Assembly: GCF_900103165.1 (NCBI RefSeq)
Contig: NZ_FNKY01000001.1
Coordinates: 2,108,001 to 2,172,000 of the forward strand
Direction of reading: 5' to 3'
DNA: 64,000 nucleotides
Source of the DNA: Nitrosospira multiformis
GTDB taxonomy: Bacteria > Pseudomonadota > Gammaproteobacteria > Burkholderiales > Nitrosomonadaceae
A program made the position numbers and the translations under genes. The notes beneath the pieces were generated by a model that did no database searches, was not told the DNA's origin, and saw only the letters and a list, made by a program, of their open reading frames with translations. Below are positions 54,725 through 64,000 of this stretch, piece after piece (position 1 is the first letter of the stretch; each line of letters begins with the position of its first letter).

Positions 54725-57700
54725 TCATATTTCCTCTTGCTTGCGCAGACTCCATTCCTTCACCAGCGCGTAGATCGCGGGGATGACGATCAGGGTAAGC
54801 AAGGTTGAGGACACCATGCCCCCGACCATGGGCGCGGCTATGCGCCGCATCACTTCGGAGCCGGTGCCGCTGCTCCACATGATTGGCAGCAGTCCTGCCA
54901 TGATCGCAACCACGGTCATCATCTTTGGCCGCACGCGCTCGACCGCGCCTTCCATGACAGCAGCGTACAAATCGGTTACCAACGGCTTACTGCCCGTGGC
55001 CGCGCGTTGCTTCCTGATGGCTTCCCAGGCATGATCGAGATAGATCAGCATCACGACGCCCGTCTCGGCGGCGACGCCTGCGAGCGCAATGAAGCCTACG
55101 CCTACCGCGACGCTGAGATTGTAGCCAAGCAACCACATCAGCCAGACGCCACCCACCAGCGAAAAAGGCACCGACAGCATGACGATGAGGGTTTCGGTAA
55201 GCCGCCGGAAATTGAGGTAGAGAAGCAGAAAAATGATCGCCAAGGTAAGCGGTATGACCACTTTCAGCTTTTGCTTGGCCCGCTCCATATACTCGAACTG
55301 GCCGCTCCAGGTAGCGTAATATCCTGGCGGGAATTTCACCTGCTCTCCCACCGCCTTTTGCGCTTCGGCCACGTAACCGCCGATGTCGCGATTACGAATG
55401 TCGACGAAGATGTACGCGGACAGTAGGGCGTTTTCGGTGCGTATGCTGGGCGGTGCCTTGACTGTTTTGACGCTCGCCACCTGTCCCAGCGGGATCATGC
55501 CGCCGTTCGGGAGGGGCACCAGCACCTGGGTAGTGATGGCTAACGGGTCTTGCCTCAGTTCGCGTGGATAGCGCACGGCGACGCCGAAGCGCTCGCGGCC
55601 TTCCACCGTGGTCGTCAGCATCTCGCTACCCAGCGCCAGCGAGATCACTTCCAGCAGATCGCCGACCGCCAGGCCATGGCGGGCAAGCGCCATGCGATCA
55701 GGCTCGATATCAAGGTAGTAGCCGCCGGTCGTGCGTTCCGCATAAGCACTGGTGGTTCCCGGTACCGTTTTTACGACAGTTTCGATCTGCCTGGCGAGGT
55801 CCTCCATTTCGCCCAGATCCTTGCCGAACACTTTGATGCCGATCGGTGTGCGGATGCCGGTGGCGAGCATGTCGATCCGGTTCTTGATCGGCATGGTCCA
55901 GGCATTGCTCACCCCCGGTATTTGCAGTGCCTGGTCCAGTTCGGCAATCAGTTTGTCGATGGTCATGCCGGCGCGCCATTCATTTTCCGGTTTCAGGTTG
56001 ATGACCGTTTCGGCCATCTCCAGCGGAGCCGGGTCAGTGGCCGTATTGGCGCGCCCGGCCTTGCCGAATACCGACTCGACTTCGGGGAAACTCTTGATGA
56101 TCTTATCCTGGGTCTGCAATAGCTCCGCAGATTTGGTGACCGACAACGCCGGCAGCGTAATCGGCATAAACAACAGGCTTCCCTCGTTCAACACCGGCAT
56201 GAACTCACTGCCCAGTTTCAGCGCTGGGAATATCGAAAGTGCAAGCGTGAGCAGGGCCATGACAACGGTAAGTTTCTTCCAGCGCATGACCCAGGCGATA
56301 ACGGGGCGATAAATCCATATCAGAAAACGGTTAACGGGATTTTTCCGCTCGGGCATGATCTTGCCGCGGATGAAAAGAAACATCAGCACCGGCACCAGGG
56401 TGATCGACAATAGCGCCGCACCCGCCATCGCGAAAGTTTTGGTATAGGCCAGCGGAGCGAACATGCGCCCTTCCTGAGCCTCCAGGGTGAACACCGGCAG
56501 GAATGAAACTGTGATGATGAGCAGGCTGAAGAACAACGCGGGCCCCACCTCGCGGCATGCATCAATCATGATTTGCAGGCGCGGCGCACCTGGCGGCGCG
56601 CGCTCCAGATGCTTGTGGGCATTTTCGATCATGACGATAGCGGCATCCACCATGGCGCCGATCGCAATGGCGATACCGCCCAGGCTCATGATGTTGGAAT
56701 TGAGTCCCAGCATATGCATGGCGGTGAGCGCAATGAGCACGCCGATCGGCAGCATGACGATAGCCACCAGCGCGCTCCTCGCGTGCATGAGAAATATCAT
56801 GCAAACCACGCCCACCACGATACTTTCCTCGACCAGGACTCGTTTCAGATTGTCGATGGCACGATGGATCAGGTCTGAACGGTCGTAAACCGTCCGCAAC
56901 GACACGCCCTCCGGCAATCCGCTGGCGATTTCCGCCATCTTGCTTTTCAGGTTGTCGATGACGTCAAGTGCGTTCTGGCCATAGCGTGCGACGGCGATCC
57001 CGGCGACCACTTCACCTTCACCATTCAATTCCGCAATCCCGCGCCGTTCGTCCGGCGCCAGTTCGACCCGCGCCACGTCGCGGATCAGCACCGGCGTGCC
57101 TTGTTCCGCCTTGAGTACCAGGTTCTCAATGTCGGCTATGCCGCGCAGGTAACCCCGGCCACGTACCACATATTCGGTTTCCGCCATCTCGATCACCCGC
57201 CCGCCTACGTCCCGATTGCTGGCGCGGATCACTGCGGCGACCGTGTTGAGAGGTATGCCGTAAGCCTGCAGCTTGCGTGGCTCCACCGTAACCTGATAGG
57301 TTTTGACGAATCCACCCACGCTCGCCACCTCTGCTACGCCCTGAGCCTTGGTCAACTGATAACGCACGAACCAGTCCTGTATGGTGCGTAGTTCCGCGAG
57401 CGTATGCTGGGCTGCGACGACCACATATTGGTAAACCCAGCCGACGCCCGTGGCATCTGGTCCAAGGGTCGGCGTAACACCACGCGGCATACGTCCCGCC
57501 GCAAAATTGAGGTATTCGAGCACCCGGCTCCGTGCCCAGTAGATATCGGTGTTGTCCTCGAAAATGACATAGATAAAGGACGCACCAAATACCGACAGGC
57601 CGCGCACTACCTTGGATTTCGGCACGGCCAGCATGGCCGTGCTGAGCGGATAGGTAACCTGATCCTCTACTACCTGCGGTGCTTGCCCTGGATACTCGGT

Positions 57701-57850
57701 ATAGATGATGACCTGCACATCCGAGAGATCGGGAATCGCGTCCAGTGGCGTGCGAATAACGGCGTAGATGCCCACGCCGATGACAAGCGCTGTCGTCAGC
57801 AACACGAGGAACACGTTGCGTGCGGACCATTCGATTATCCGGCCCAGCAT
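54725..57850 (-). CDS. cusA: CusA-type heavy-metal RND efflux pump
   Basis: A 1041-aa HME-RND inner-membrane pump: N-terminal helix, TM4 motif with GAMVDAAIVMIENAHKHL, the periplasmic docking and pore domains (e.g. GRANTATDPAPLEMAETVINL) and a second TM block with GVGFIALAGVAAETGVVM. Such pumps move Cu(I) or Ag(I) from the periplasm or inner membrane out. The ATG at 57850 has GGGGG 7-8 bases upstream and starts one base after the cusB stop; longer in-frame starts lie within cusB. Confidence 0.95.
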   Translation of the reverse strand: MLGRIIEWSARNVFLVLLTTALVIGVGIYAVIRTPLDAIPDLSDVQVIIYTEYPGQAPQVVEDQVTYPLSTAMLAVPKSKVVRGLSVFGASFIYVIFEDNTDIYWARSRVLEYLNFAAGRMPRGVTPTLGPDATGVGWVYQYVVVAAQHTLAELRTIQDWFVRYQLTKAQGVAEVASVGGFVKTYQVTVEPRKLQAYGIPLNTVAAVIRASNRDVGGRVIEMAETEYVVRGRGYLRGIADIENLVLKAEQGTPVLIRDVARVELAPDERRGIAELNGEGEVVAGIAVARYGQNALDVIDNLKSKMAEIASGLPEGVSLRTVYDRSDLIHRAIDNLKRVLVEESIVVGVVCMIFLMHARSALVAIVMLPIGVLIALTAMHMLGLNSNIMSLGGIAIAIGAMVDAAIVMIENAHKHLERAPPGAPRLQIMIDACREVGPALFFSLLIITVSFLPVFTLEAQEGRMFAPLAYTKTFAMAGAALLSITLVPVLMFLFIRGKIMPERKNPVNRFLIWIYRPVIAWVMRWKKLTVVMALLTLALSIFPALKLGSEFMPVLNEGSLLFMPITLPALSVTKSAELLQTQDKIIKSFPEVESVFGKAGRANTATDPAPLEMAETVINLKPENEWRAGMTIDKLIAELDQALQIPGVSNAWTMPIKNRIDMLATGIRTPIGIKVFGKDLGEMEDLARQIETVVKTVPGTTSAYAERTTGGYYLDIEPDRMALARHGLAVGDLLEVISLALGSEMLTTTVEGRERFGVAVRYPRELRQDPLAITTQVLVPLPNGGMIPLGQVASVKTVKAPPSIRTENALLSAYIFVDIRNRDIGGYVAEAQKAVGEQVKFPPGYYATWSGQFEYMERAKQKLKVVIPLTLAIIFLLLYLNFRRLTETLIVMLSVPFSLVGGVWLMWLLGYNLSVAVGVGFIALAGVAAETGVVMLIYLDHAWEAIRKQRAATGSKPLVTDLYAAVMEGAVERVRPKMMTVVAIMAGLLPIMWSSGTGSEVMRRIAAPMVGGMVSSTLLTLIVIPAIYALVKEWSLRKQEEI

Positions 57851-57851
57851 G

Positions 57852-59471
57852 TCAGTGCCCCCGCTGATTGCTGGGAGCGGCGTTGGCGCTCGCCGGTTGA
57901 ATAGCTTGGCTGGATTGGATACGAACGATGACATATTCGCCATCCGGCCCCTCAACCATCTCGAAACCGACCTTCTGCCCGGGCTTCAATGGCCGCAGCA
58001 ATGCTGGATCCCCGGCACGGAAGTCCATGGTCATTGCGGGCCAATTAAGGCTGGTAATCGGATCATGCGCAATGGTTACCGTCGCATGCGCCCAATCCAT
58101 CGCTTCAATCCTGCCCTCGCCGCGATGCGTCGCCTGTGCAGATGCTGCCGCAGACGTTGCCACGGACGCGGCGCCGGACCTGGCCTGCTCATTTTCGCCA
58201 AGCGTAGAACCCGAGGGATGATGGCCGAAGCCGCCGAGCGCCGTCCCGAGGTTGCTCTCGGCATCGATCAGAAAGTTTGCGCTGACCACAACTGCGTCCC
58301 CGGCGGCAAGTCCCCCCAGCACTTCAGCGTAGCCATCGGCATGCATGCCCAGTTTTACCGTGCGCGGCTCGAAGCGGCCTTCGCCAAGAGCAACCAGCAC
58401 CAGCCGTCGCGTGCCGGTGTCAAGCACTGCCGAGTCGGGCACGGTAAGCACTTTATCTTTGCGGTGGGATGAAGAGAACTCGACTCTTCCGTACATGGCT
58501 GGCTTGAGCAGACCTTCGTTATTGGATAGCTCAATACGCACTTTGGCGGTGCGGGTCTCCGGCATCACCGTGGGATAGATGAACGTCACCTCGCCGTTAA
58601 ATATTTTTTCCGGATACGCATCAATCCTGATGGTGGCTGTTTGCCCGCGATGCACCATGGCCAGATCCTGTTCAAACACGTCTGCCAGCATCCATACCCT
58701 GGAGAGATCGGAAATCCGGTACAGCACCTCTCCGGGCATGAAGCGCATCCCCTGGATGGCAGGCTTTTCCAGCACCACGCCGCTCACTGGGGAACGCAAG
58801 GTAATGGTCTGTCCGATTTCACCCTTCTGCTGCAGGGTTTGCAGGTCGGACTCCGAAATGTCCCAGTTACGCAGCCTCTGCAAGGCACTCTCGGCCAGCC
58901 GTTGTATTCCACCCTGGACGTCCGGGCTACTATCCTCGACCGACTTCAATCCCTTCCTGGCGATAGAGTATTCATGTTGTGCCGTGATCAGCTCCGGACT
59001 GTACACATCCATCAACGGCTCCCCTTTTTTAACTGCCTGGCCGGTGGTATTGACGTAGAGCCGCTGGATCCAGCCCTCGAACTTGGGCGCCACGGTGTAT
59101 AGCCGGCGTTCGTCCGCCTGTACTGTCGCTACGGCCCGTACGGTACGAGTGAGCTCCCGCAGCGCGGCGATCTCGGTTCTCACCCCCAGCTTTTGTATTT
59201 TTTCGGTACTGATCGTCACTACATCGGATGGGGCCGCTTCACCCTCGTACACCGGCAGGTAGTCCATCCCCATGGAGTCTTTCTTTGGCACCGGCGAAGT
59301 ATCAGGGTGGCCCATCGGGTTGCGGTAGTAGAGAATCTTGCGATCGGGTATCAAGGTTTTGGGCGGATTAGCCGCTGAAGGCCCGGATTGGGTGTTACCC
59401 CACCAATAACCTGCGGCCAGGATTGCAGCGGCCAAGGCGATAACCGCCATCAATTTGGCAGTTGTTTTCAT
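57852..59471 (-). CDS. cusB: CusB-type periplasmic adaptor with C-terminal CusF-like domain
   Basis: A 539-aa membrane-fusion protein. Signal anchor (residues 5-22), a heavy-metal-binding segment (YYRNPMGHPDTSPVPKKDSMGMDYLPVY), barrel-sandwich and beta-barrel domains (APKFEGWIQRL, LRSPVSGVVLEKPAIQGM), then an Ala/Ser linker and a CusF-like domain (about 440-520) with TIAHDPITSLNWPAMTMDF, keeping the His, Trp and two Met that bind Cu(I)/Ag(I) in CusF. The start overlaps the cusC stop (ATGA). CusF is usually a separate chaperone. Confidence 0.94.
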   Translation of the reverse strand: MKTTAKLMAVIALAAAILAAGYWWGNTQSGPSAANPPKTLIPDRKILYYRNPMGHPDTSPVPKKDSMGMDYLPVYEGEAAPSDVVTISTEKIQKLGVRTEIAALRELTRTVRAVATVQADERRLYTVAPKFEGWIQRLYVNTTGQAVKKGEPLMDVYSPELITAQHEYSIARKGLKSVEDSSPDVQGGIQRLAESALQRLRNWDISESDLQTLQQKGEIGQTITLRSPVSGVVLEKPAIQGMRFMPGEVLYRISDLSRVWMLADVFEQDLAMVHRGQTATIRIDAYPEKIFNGEVTFIYPTVMPETRTAKVRIELSNNEGLLKPAMYGRVEFSSSHRKDKVLTVPDSAVLDTGTRRLVLVALGEGRFEPRTVKLGMHADGYAEVLGGLAAGDAVVVSANFLIDAESNLGTALGGFGHHPSGSTLGENEQARSGAASVATSAAASAQATHRGEGRIEAMDWAHATVTIAHDPITSLNWPAMTMDFRAGDPALLRPLKPGQKVGFEMVEGPDGEYVIVRIQSSQAIQPASANAAPSNQRGH

Positions 59472-60859
59472 AGAGGCTCCGCTGATAGGGGTAGGCTGCC
59501 TGGTGACGGCGGTTTGCCAATGAGAAAATCGATTTCCGCAAGCGCCTTGTTGTAGCTGGCCATGGCTGTCACTAAACTGATTTCATAGTTGAACACCGTC
59601 ATCTGGCTGTCGAGCAGCGTGAGGAAGTTGACGCGATTGACCCGGTATGCGGCCAATGCCGATTCAACCGTCAGCCGGGCCTGCGGCAGGATGGCGGTCT
59701 GGTAGAGCCGCGCCGATTTCAGGCTTTGCTCAGCCATCGCCGTCTGCTGGCGCAGGCTGGCGGTCACTTCATTGCGCTGCGCCTCATACAGGCTCTGGGC
59801 CTGATCGCGCTTCGCCAGGGCTTCGGCGACGCGTGGTGCGAGCTTGTTTTCGCGCCACACCGGCAAATTGATCGCTACCGTCAGGGTAACCATATCGGGG
59901 CGCCGGGTGCCGTCCAGCATGTTGTCGCGCTGGCCGTATGCCAGGCGTACGTCGAAGTCGGGGTAGTAATTTCTGCGGGCCAGGTCCAGCGCTTTTTCGT
60001 TACGTGCCACGATACTTCGCAGCGCCAGCAATTGCGGCCGCTGCGAAAGAGCGGTTTCGCGCAGCGATTCCAGCGTCAAGGTCTCTTCCCGCAGTTGCGG
60101 CGGTTCCGGTTCCGGCGCTGCAACCGCTGCGTTGCGGCCAAGCGCGCGAATGAGTTCTGCTTCGATCGTCGGCCGTTCGCGCGTGAGCCTGAGCAGTTCG
60201 TCCAGCATTCTGGATACCTGTGTCTGCGCCTTCAGTGCATCGGCCTGGTTTCCCAGGCCTACCCCGTAGTGTTTCTCGGCAATATGCAGAAGATCCTCCA
60301 GGATCAGCTTGTTTTTCTCGACCAGCCGGGTCATTTCGAGCGTAAGCCCCAGATCGAAATAAGCGATCTTGATGTCGCGTGCCACCCGGTTCATGGTTTC
60401 CTGGTAACCGTAGCCGACGCTCTGCGCGTCCTGGGCGGCGACATCCTTGCGCAAACCCCGTTTACCCGGGAATGGCAGGCGCTGGGACAGGCCAATCATT
60501 TTCATGGTCATGTCTTCGCGGTTCAAAGTCGACGATGTCAGGGGCGCGTTGACCAGCCCTGCTTCGAGTACCGGGTCATCGAGCGCTTCCGCAGGTGCAA
60601 TCCGCTGGCTGGCGGCGTCGCGTTCCCGTAGCGCGGCCTGAATTTCCGGGTTGTTCTCCAGGGCTTCCGAAACCAGGGAAGTCAGGAGGGTGGACTTATG
60701 GGTACTGCTCGTTGCAGAGGCTTTTAGCGGAGCGGCAGCGAAAGTCCGTGACCCTCCTTCCGTATGGGCATACCCTGGATCTTCGGCTTGCGCATTGACT
60801 GAAATCATTGCCCCGGCAGCCAGTGCCAGTTGCAATACAGCTGAGAATGGGATATTCAT
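59468..60859 (-). CDS. cusC: CusC/TolC-family outer-membrane factor
   Basis: A 463-aa outer-membrane efflux protein with a signal peptide (to about NAQAED). It has the duplicated alpha-helical pattern of TolC: LVSEALENNPEIQAALRERD, VARDIKIAYFDLGLT and a parallel second half (LDLARRNYYPDFDVRLAYGQRDN, YRVNRVNFLTLLDSQ). It forms the exit channel for CusBA. First of the cusCBA-type unit. Confidence 0.93.
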   Translation of the reverse strand: MNIPFSAVLQLALAAGAMISVNAQAEDPGYAHTEGGSRTFAAAPLKASATSSTHKSTLLTSLVSEALENNPEIQAALRERDAASQRIAPAEALDDPVLEAGLVNAPLTSSTLNREDMTMKMIGLSQRLPFPGKRGLRKDVAAQDAQSVGYGYQETMNRVARDIKIAYFDLGLTLEMTRLVEKNKLILEDLLHIAEKHYGVGLGNQADALKAQTQVSRMLDELLRLTRERPTIEAELIRALGRNAAVAAPEPEPPQLREETLTLESLRETALSQRPQLLALRSIVARNEKALDLARRNYYPDFDVRLAYGQRDNMLDGTRRPDMVTLTVAINLPVWRENKLAPRVAEALAKRDQAQSLYEAQRNEVTASLRQQTAMAEQSLKSARLYQTAILPQARLTVESALAAYRVNRVNFLTLLDSQMTVFNYEISLVTAMASYNKALAEIDFLIGKPPSPGSLPLSAEPL

Positions 60860-61033
60860 CCTGACCTCTTTAAAAAATCTCGTAACACTGCACTATCGGT
60901 TTAGTTATGTTGAATAGCGGGTCCAGTGTGCCGCCTGGCGAACTTATGCAAAAAGCATGACACCGGGCGTCGGGCTAATACGGATAAGGCGATTGATTGC
61001 CCTTGCTACAGGCGGATTTCTTCTGTCGAAGAA

Positions 61034-61405
61034 TTAAGCGAGAGGGGGATGCTGCGGTTGCTGCAGGATGGCGGAAGTAAAGCGGGAATCAAAAGCGACG
61101 GCATAAGAGGAGCCGCCGGTGGAAATCAACGAGGCGTATGTTGCGGGAAGCAGTGTGCTGAAACTTGCGTAGCAAGGGAGGCTCTCACACGGAAGATTGG
61201 AGGTCATGTTATCGGGCGCGCTGTGCGTCGTCGAAACCTCCTCGCCATCATCATGAAGGTCGCAAGGGGCAGTAACCGCTGGAATATCAAGGCTGGCACC
61301 CATTTGTTTCGCTTGCACGCACAAAGGCATGATGGCGGCGATCGCACCTTGCAGTGGGAGCCACAGCATGATTGAAACCAGTAAAAGTTTTCGTCCGGAC
61401 ACCAT
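61034..61405 (-). CDS. small exported protein with four Cys, upstream of cusCBA
   Basis: A 123-aa protein starting MVSGRKLLLVSIMLW with a signal peptide (to about GAIAA). Mature part has MPLCVQAKQMG, APCDLHDDGEE, and ESLPCYAS with preceding LPC. Four Cys and several His/Met contexts suggest metal or disulfide. It shares strand with cusCBA 174 bp downstream and may be its first gene; an in-frame start at 61444 is less likely. Not a family I can name. Confidence 0.65.
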   Translation of the reverse strand: MVSGRKLLLVSIMLWLPLQGAIAAIMPLCVQAKQMGASLDIPAVTAPCDLHDDGEEVSTTHSAPDNMTSNLPCESLPCYASFSTLLPATYASLISTGGSSYAVAFDSRFTSAILQQPQHPPLA

Positions 61406-61546
61406 GATTGGCTCAGTATAGGTGACTTTTCCTGTGGGGGGCAAGCTGTCTGTAAGAGGGGATCGTTCTATTTTAGTTCCGGCGCCTATATTCCCTTTTA
61501 GTCATCGGGAGTACAAAATTGGATAAATACAAGATCTTGCACTATC

Positions 61547-63541
61547 ATGGCACCCATTGTCTCACCCTCCTCCATGCCTGATATCGATTCATTTTTTGCT
61601 TCCACTGGTCCGCTTGCCAGAGCTGTACCAGGCTATCGCATGCGCACGCAGCAACTCGAAATGGCACAGGCCATCGCGGGCACCATCGCCACCAATACCA
61701 TCCTGGTTGCCGAAGCGGGTACCGGTACAGGTAAAACCTTTGCCTATCTGGTGCCGGCGTTGCTAGCGGGGGGCAAGGTGATTATTTCCACCGGCACCAA
61801 AAACCTGCAAGACCAGCTGTTCAATCGCGATATTCCCACCGTGCGGGCTGCGCTCAAGGCACCTGTCACCGTGGCGTTATTGAAGGGGCGAGCCAACTAT
61901 GTCTGCCACTATCATCTGGAGCGCACATTGCAGGATGGGCGCGCAAGCTTCGCCAGCCGCGAGGAAGCGAAGTATTTGAAGCTGATCGAGCGTTACGCGG
62001 GTGTTACCCGAAGCGGCGATAAAAGCGGTTTGAGCGAAGTGCCTGAAAACGCGGAGGTCTGGCAACGGGTGACTTCAACGCGCGACAATTGTCTCGGTTC
62101 CGATTGCCCAAACTATAAAAATTGCTTCGTCATGGAGGCGCGCAAACAGGCGCTTGCGGCGGATGTGGTGGTCGTCAACCATCATCTCTTTTTCGCCGAT
62201 GTGATGTTGCGTGATGAAGGATTGTCGGAACTACTGCCCGCCTGCAACACGGTGATATTCGACGAAGCTCACCAGTTGCCCGAAACCGCCAGCCTGTTTT
62301 TCGGCGAATCGGTGAGCACCAGTCAATTGCTGGAGCTTGCTCGCGACACGGAGGCCGAAGCGTTGTTGGGCGCGAAGGATTTCACCGCCCTGCCCCCGGC
62401 CATTGCGGTAATGGAGAAAGCGGCGCGTGATTTGCGCCTGACTATCGAAGGCGAGAATACACGCATGCCGCTGGCTGTGGTGATGCAAAACGCGAAATTT
62501 GGTGGCGCGTTGAATGAGTTGCTGGATAAGCTGGATGCGCTGGCGGCAATGCTGGAAAGCCAGGCGGAGCGCTCGGAGGGGTTGGAAAATTGCTGGCAAC
62601 GCGCGCGTGAAATCGCCGGCAATATAAAGCGCTGGCGCGATCAGGCCGAATCCGAAGGGTTCGTGCGCTGGGTGGAAGTATTCAGCCACGCGCTGCAACT
62701 CAATGCCACCCCGCTCTCCATCGCGGAAATATTCAACAAGCAGCTGAGCGGTTCACCACGCGCCTGGGTTTTTACCTCAGCCACGTTATCGGTGAAAGGT
62801 GATTTCTCGCATTACAACAATGAAATGGGTTTGAGCACGGCGTCGAATGCCGCGCAATCCGCCTGCTGGGAAAGCCCGTTCGATTTTGCAAATCAGGCCC
62901 TGCTTTATGTGCCAGCAGGTTTGCCAGAACCGAGCAGCCGGGAATATACGCAAGAAGTGGTGAAGGCGGCTCTGCCGGTATTGAAAGCGAGCCGGGGTCG
63001 CGCATTTTTCCTGTGCACCAGTCTGCGAGCGATGCAGCGCGTGCACGAATTGCTGATGGCGGCATTCGAACGCGAGAAACTTGATTATCCGATACTGCTG
63101 CAAGGCCAGGGTTCGCGCTCCCATATGCTGGAACGCTTCCGCAAGATGGGCAATGCCGTATTGATCGGCAGCCAGTCTTTCTGGGAAGGTGTGGATGTGC
63201 GCGGTGAGGCGTTGTCGCTGGTGGTGATCGACAAACTGCCTTTTGCTCCCCCGGATGACCCCGTACTCTCCGCGCGCATCGAAAAAATCAACAAGGAAGG
63301 ACGCAACGCCTTCATGGAGTACCAACTGCCGCGCGCCGTCATCAACCTCAAACAGGGAGCGGGACGGTTGATCCGCGATGAGACCGACCGTGGCGTGCTG
63401 ATGATCTGCGACCCGCGTCTCATCACCAAAGCCTACGGCAAAAGGATCTGGCAAAGCTTGCCACCGATGAAGCGTACACGCGAGTTGCTGGAGGTGGAGG
63501 AATTCTTTACGAGAAGTGATGAGTTCGCTCGAAGTGAATGA
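61547..63541 (+). CDS. DinG/YoaA-type ATP-dependent DNA helicase
   Basis: A 664-aa superfamily 2 XPD-like helicase: Walker A EAGTGTGKT (about 61), Fe-S cluster cysteines (NYVCHYH, then NCLGSDCPNYKNCFV), DEAH box IFDEAHQLPE, and C-terminal motifs GSQSFWEGVDV and QGAGRLIRDETDRGVL. The sequence fits YoaA better than DinG, based on size and motif spacing. It unwinds DNA structures during repair. A start at 61574 is possible. Confidence 0.92.
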   Translation: MAPIVSPSSMPDIDSFFASTGPLARAVPGYRMRTQQLEMAQAIAGTIATNTILVAEAGTGTGKTFAYLVPALLAGGKVIISTGTKNLQDQLFNRDIPTVRAALKAPVTVALLKGRANYVCHYHLERTLQDGRASFASREEAKYLKLIERYAGVTRSGDKSGLSEVPENAEVWQRVTSTRDNCLGSDCPNYKNCFVMEARKQALAADVVVVNHHLFFADVMLRDEGLSELLPACNTVIFDEAHQLPETASLFFGESVSTSQLLELARDTEAEALLGAKDFTALPPAIAVMEKAARDLRLTIEGENTRMPLAVVMQNAKFGGALNELLDKLDALAAMLESQAERSEGLENCWQRAREIAGNIKRWRDQAESEGFVRWVEVFSHALQLNATPLSIAEIFNKQLSGSPRAWVFTSATLSVKGDFSHYNNEMGLSTASNAAQSACWESPFDFANQALLYVPAGLPEPSSREYTQEVVKAALPVLKASRGRAFFLCTSLRAMQRVHELLMAAFEREKLDYPILLQGQGSRSHMLERFRKMGNAVLIGSQSFWEGVDVRGEALSLVVIDKLPFAPPDDPVLSARIEKINKEGRNAFMEYQLPRAVINLKQGAGRLIRDETDRGVLMICDPRLITKAYGKRIWQSLPPMKRTRELLEVEEFFTRSDEFARSE

Positions 63542-63543
63542 CC

Positions 63544-63669
63544 AATGCAAACTCGAACTGACCGTAGACCGCTCATTTATTAGAATGGCGTCATGATCCA
63601 CACAGACTTCTTGGGTCACGTCACCTTTACCTTTAATAATGAGTTCGTTACAGGCTGGATTTAGGATAA
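63544..63669. mobile_element. MITE-like element, copy D
   Basis: About 125 bp, short form like copy B. The right end CTGGATTTAGGATAAA is an exact reverse complement of the left end of copy C over 13 bases (ATCCTAAATCCAG). Interior: GTCATGATCCACACAGAC, TCACCTTTACC and GAGTTCGTTACAGG. It begins right after the helicase stop codon. Confidence 0.68.
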
Positions 63670-63787
63670 ACTTGGCAACTTAGTACTCTCGCGACGATGC
63701 TTTGGTGAACGAGACCAGCGGATGATTGCGGTTGCGACCATGGGCCGGGCGAAAAACATCAGATTGATCGAACGATAAAAATCCTCA

Positions 63788-64000
63788 ATGGCCTGCAAAG
63801 ATAAAAGCTCCACAGACGCGGTCCGTCCTGCGACAGAAGAGCCTGCAAGCGCGGGTCAGGCACTGCGCGAGCGTCTCAAGGAGATCACCTGTCTCTATGA
63901 GATTCGCCGTGGCATGGGGTTGGAATTATCGGTGGAGATTGTCTGCCAGAACATTTTCGAACACCTGATACCTGCCATGCAGTTTCCGGAGATTGCCACC
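63788..64000 (+). CDS. GAF-domain signalling protein, N-terminal fragment
   Basis: The first 71 codons of a gene that runs off the right edge. It starts MACKDKSSTD, then LKEITCLYEIRRGMGLELSVE and FEHLIPAMQFPE, a typical GAF-domain entry of a sensor kinase or nucleotide cyclase. Output domain is outside the window. An in-frame stop sits just upstream, supporting this start. Confidence 0.65.
   Translation, partial: MACKDKSSTDAVRPATEEPASAGQALRERLKEITCLYEIRRGMGLELSVEIVCQNIFEHLIPAMQFPEIAT

Noticed and set aside
1-64000. tRNA or rRNA genes
   Set aside because: No cloverleaf-like segments with a T-loop GTTCGAATCC-type core or rRNA signature stretches were seen by eye; a covariance search was not possible.

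Overview
The window looks like a chromosomal segment of a Gram-negative betaproteobacterium. The best guess is an ammonia oxidiser of the Nitrosomonadaceae (Nitrosospira-like). Supporting signs are a PEP-CTERM exported protein, two PPK2 polyphosphate kinases, copper export modules (a P-type ATPase and a CusCBA-type RND pump with a CusF-like tail), YeeE/YedE sulfur transport, a GDCCVxC protein and many short dispersed intergenic repeats. No rRNA or tRNA gene was seen, so the taxonomy is an inference.

Layout. 0-9 kb is housekeeping: a partial SDR reductase, WrbA, a VOC protein, an ankyrin-repeat exported protein, tatD, holB and tmk, a coiled-coil exported protein with a 5-residue Lys-rich repeat, msrA and msrB as lipoproteins, and a TIGR03118-like PEP-CTERM protein behind a hairpin-rich leader. 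9-24 kb carries hrpA, a hexose-6-phosphate mutarotase, a DUF3293 protein, a hexapeptide acetyltransferase, an unknown exported membrane protein, two ppk2 genes and a ZrgA-like (DUF2796) metal-ABC operon. That operon contains an inserted PstS-type binding protein and a relic copy of the ATPase 3' end. A 29-bp palindrome lies upstream of it. 24-33 kb is accessory: a UspA protein, three clusters of a 19-bp repeat, members of a small three-copy (lipo)protein family, IS3 and IS5 relics, an MgtC/DUF4010 membrane protein, and a sulfur module (split YeeE/YedE plus a metallo-beta-lactamase/double-rhodanese protein).

33-43 kb is the most striking region. It is a two-gene operon resembling a compact Tc (ABC) toxin. 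A 1360-aa protein has TPR-like N-terminal repeats, coiled coils, a TcA-like pore/translocation region and a LamG-like tail. A 1976-aa TcB-TcC fusion (SpvB, FG-GAP, RHS) carries a C-terminal payload with an HExxH motif. 43-51 kb holds ldhA, a GDCCVxC protein with a decayed duplicate, an Mth938-like protein, and a defence island: a Cas3 HD-domain relic directly ahead of an intact Gabija-like GajA/GajB pair, then a DUF2971 protein. 51-64 kb has the third small lipoprotein paralogue, a copper P1B-ATPase, cusCBA, a small Cys-containing exported protein, a DinG/YoaA helicase and the start of a GAF-domain protein.

Between the genes lie several families of short repeats. They include four copies of a MITE-like element with related terminal inverted repeats, nine copies of a 19-mer, REP-like hairpins and a separate 100-bp inverted-repeat element. 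These suggest frequent small-scale rearrangement in the accessory parts.
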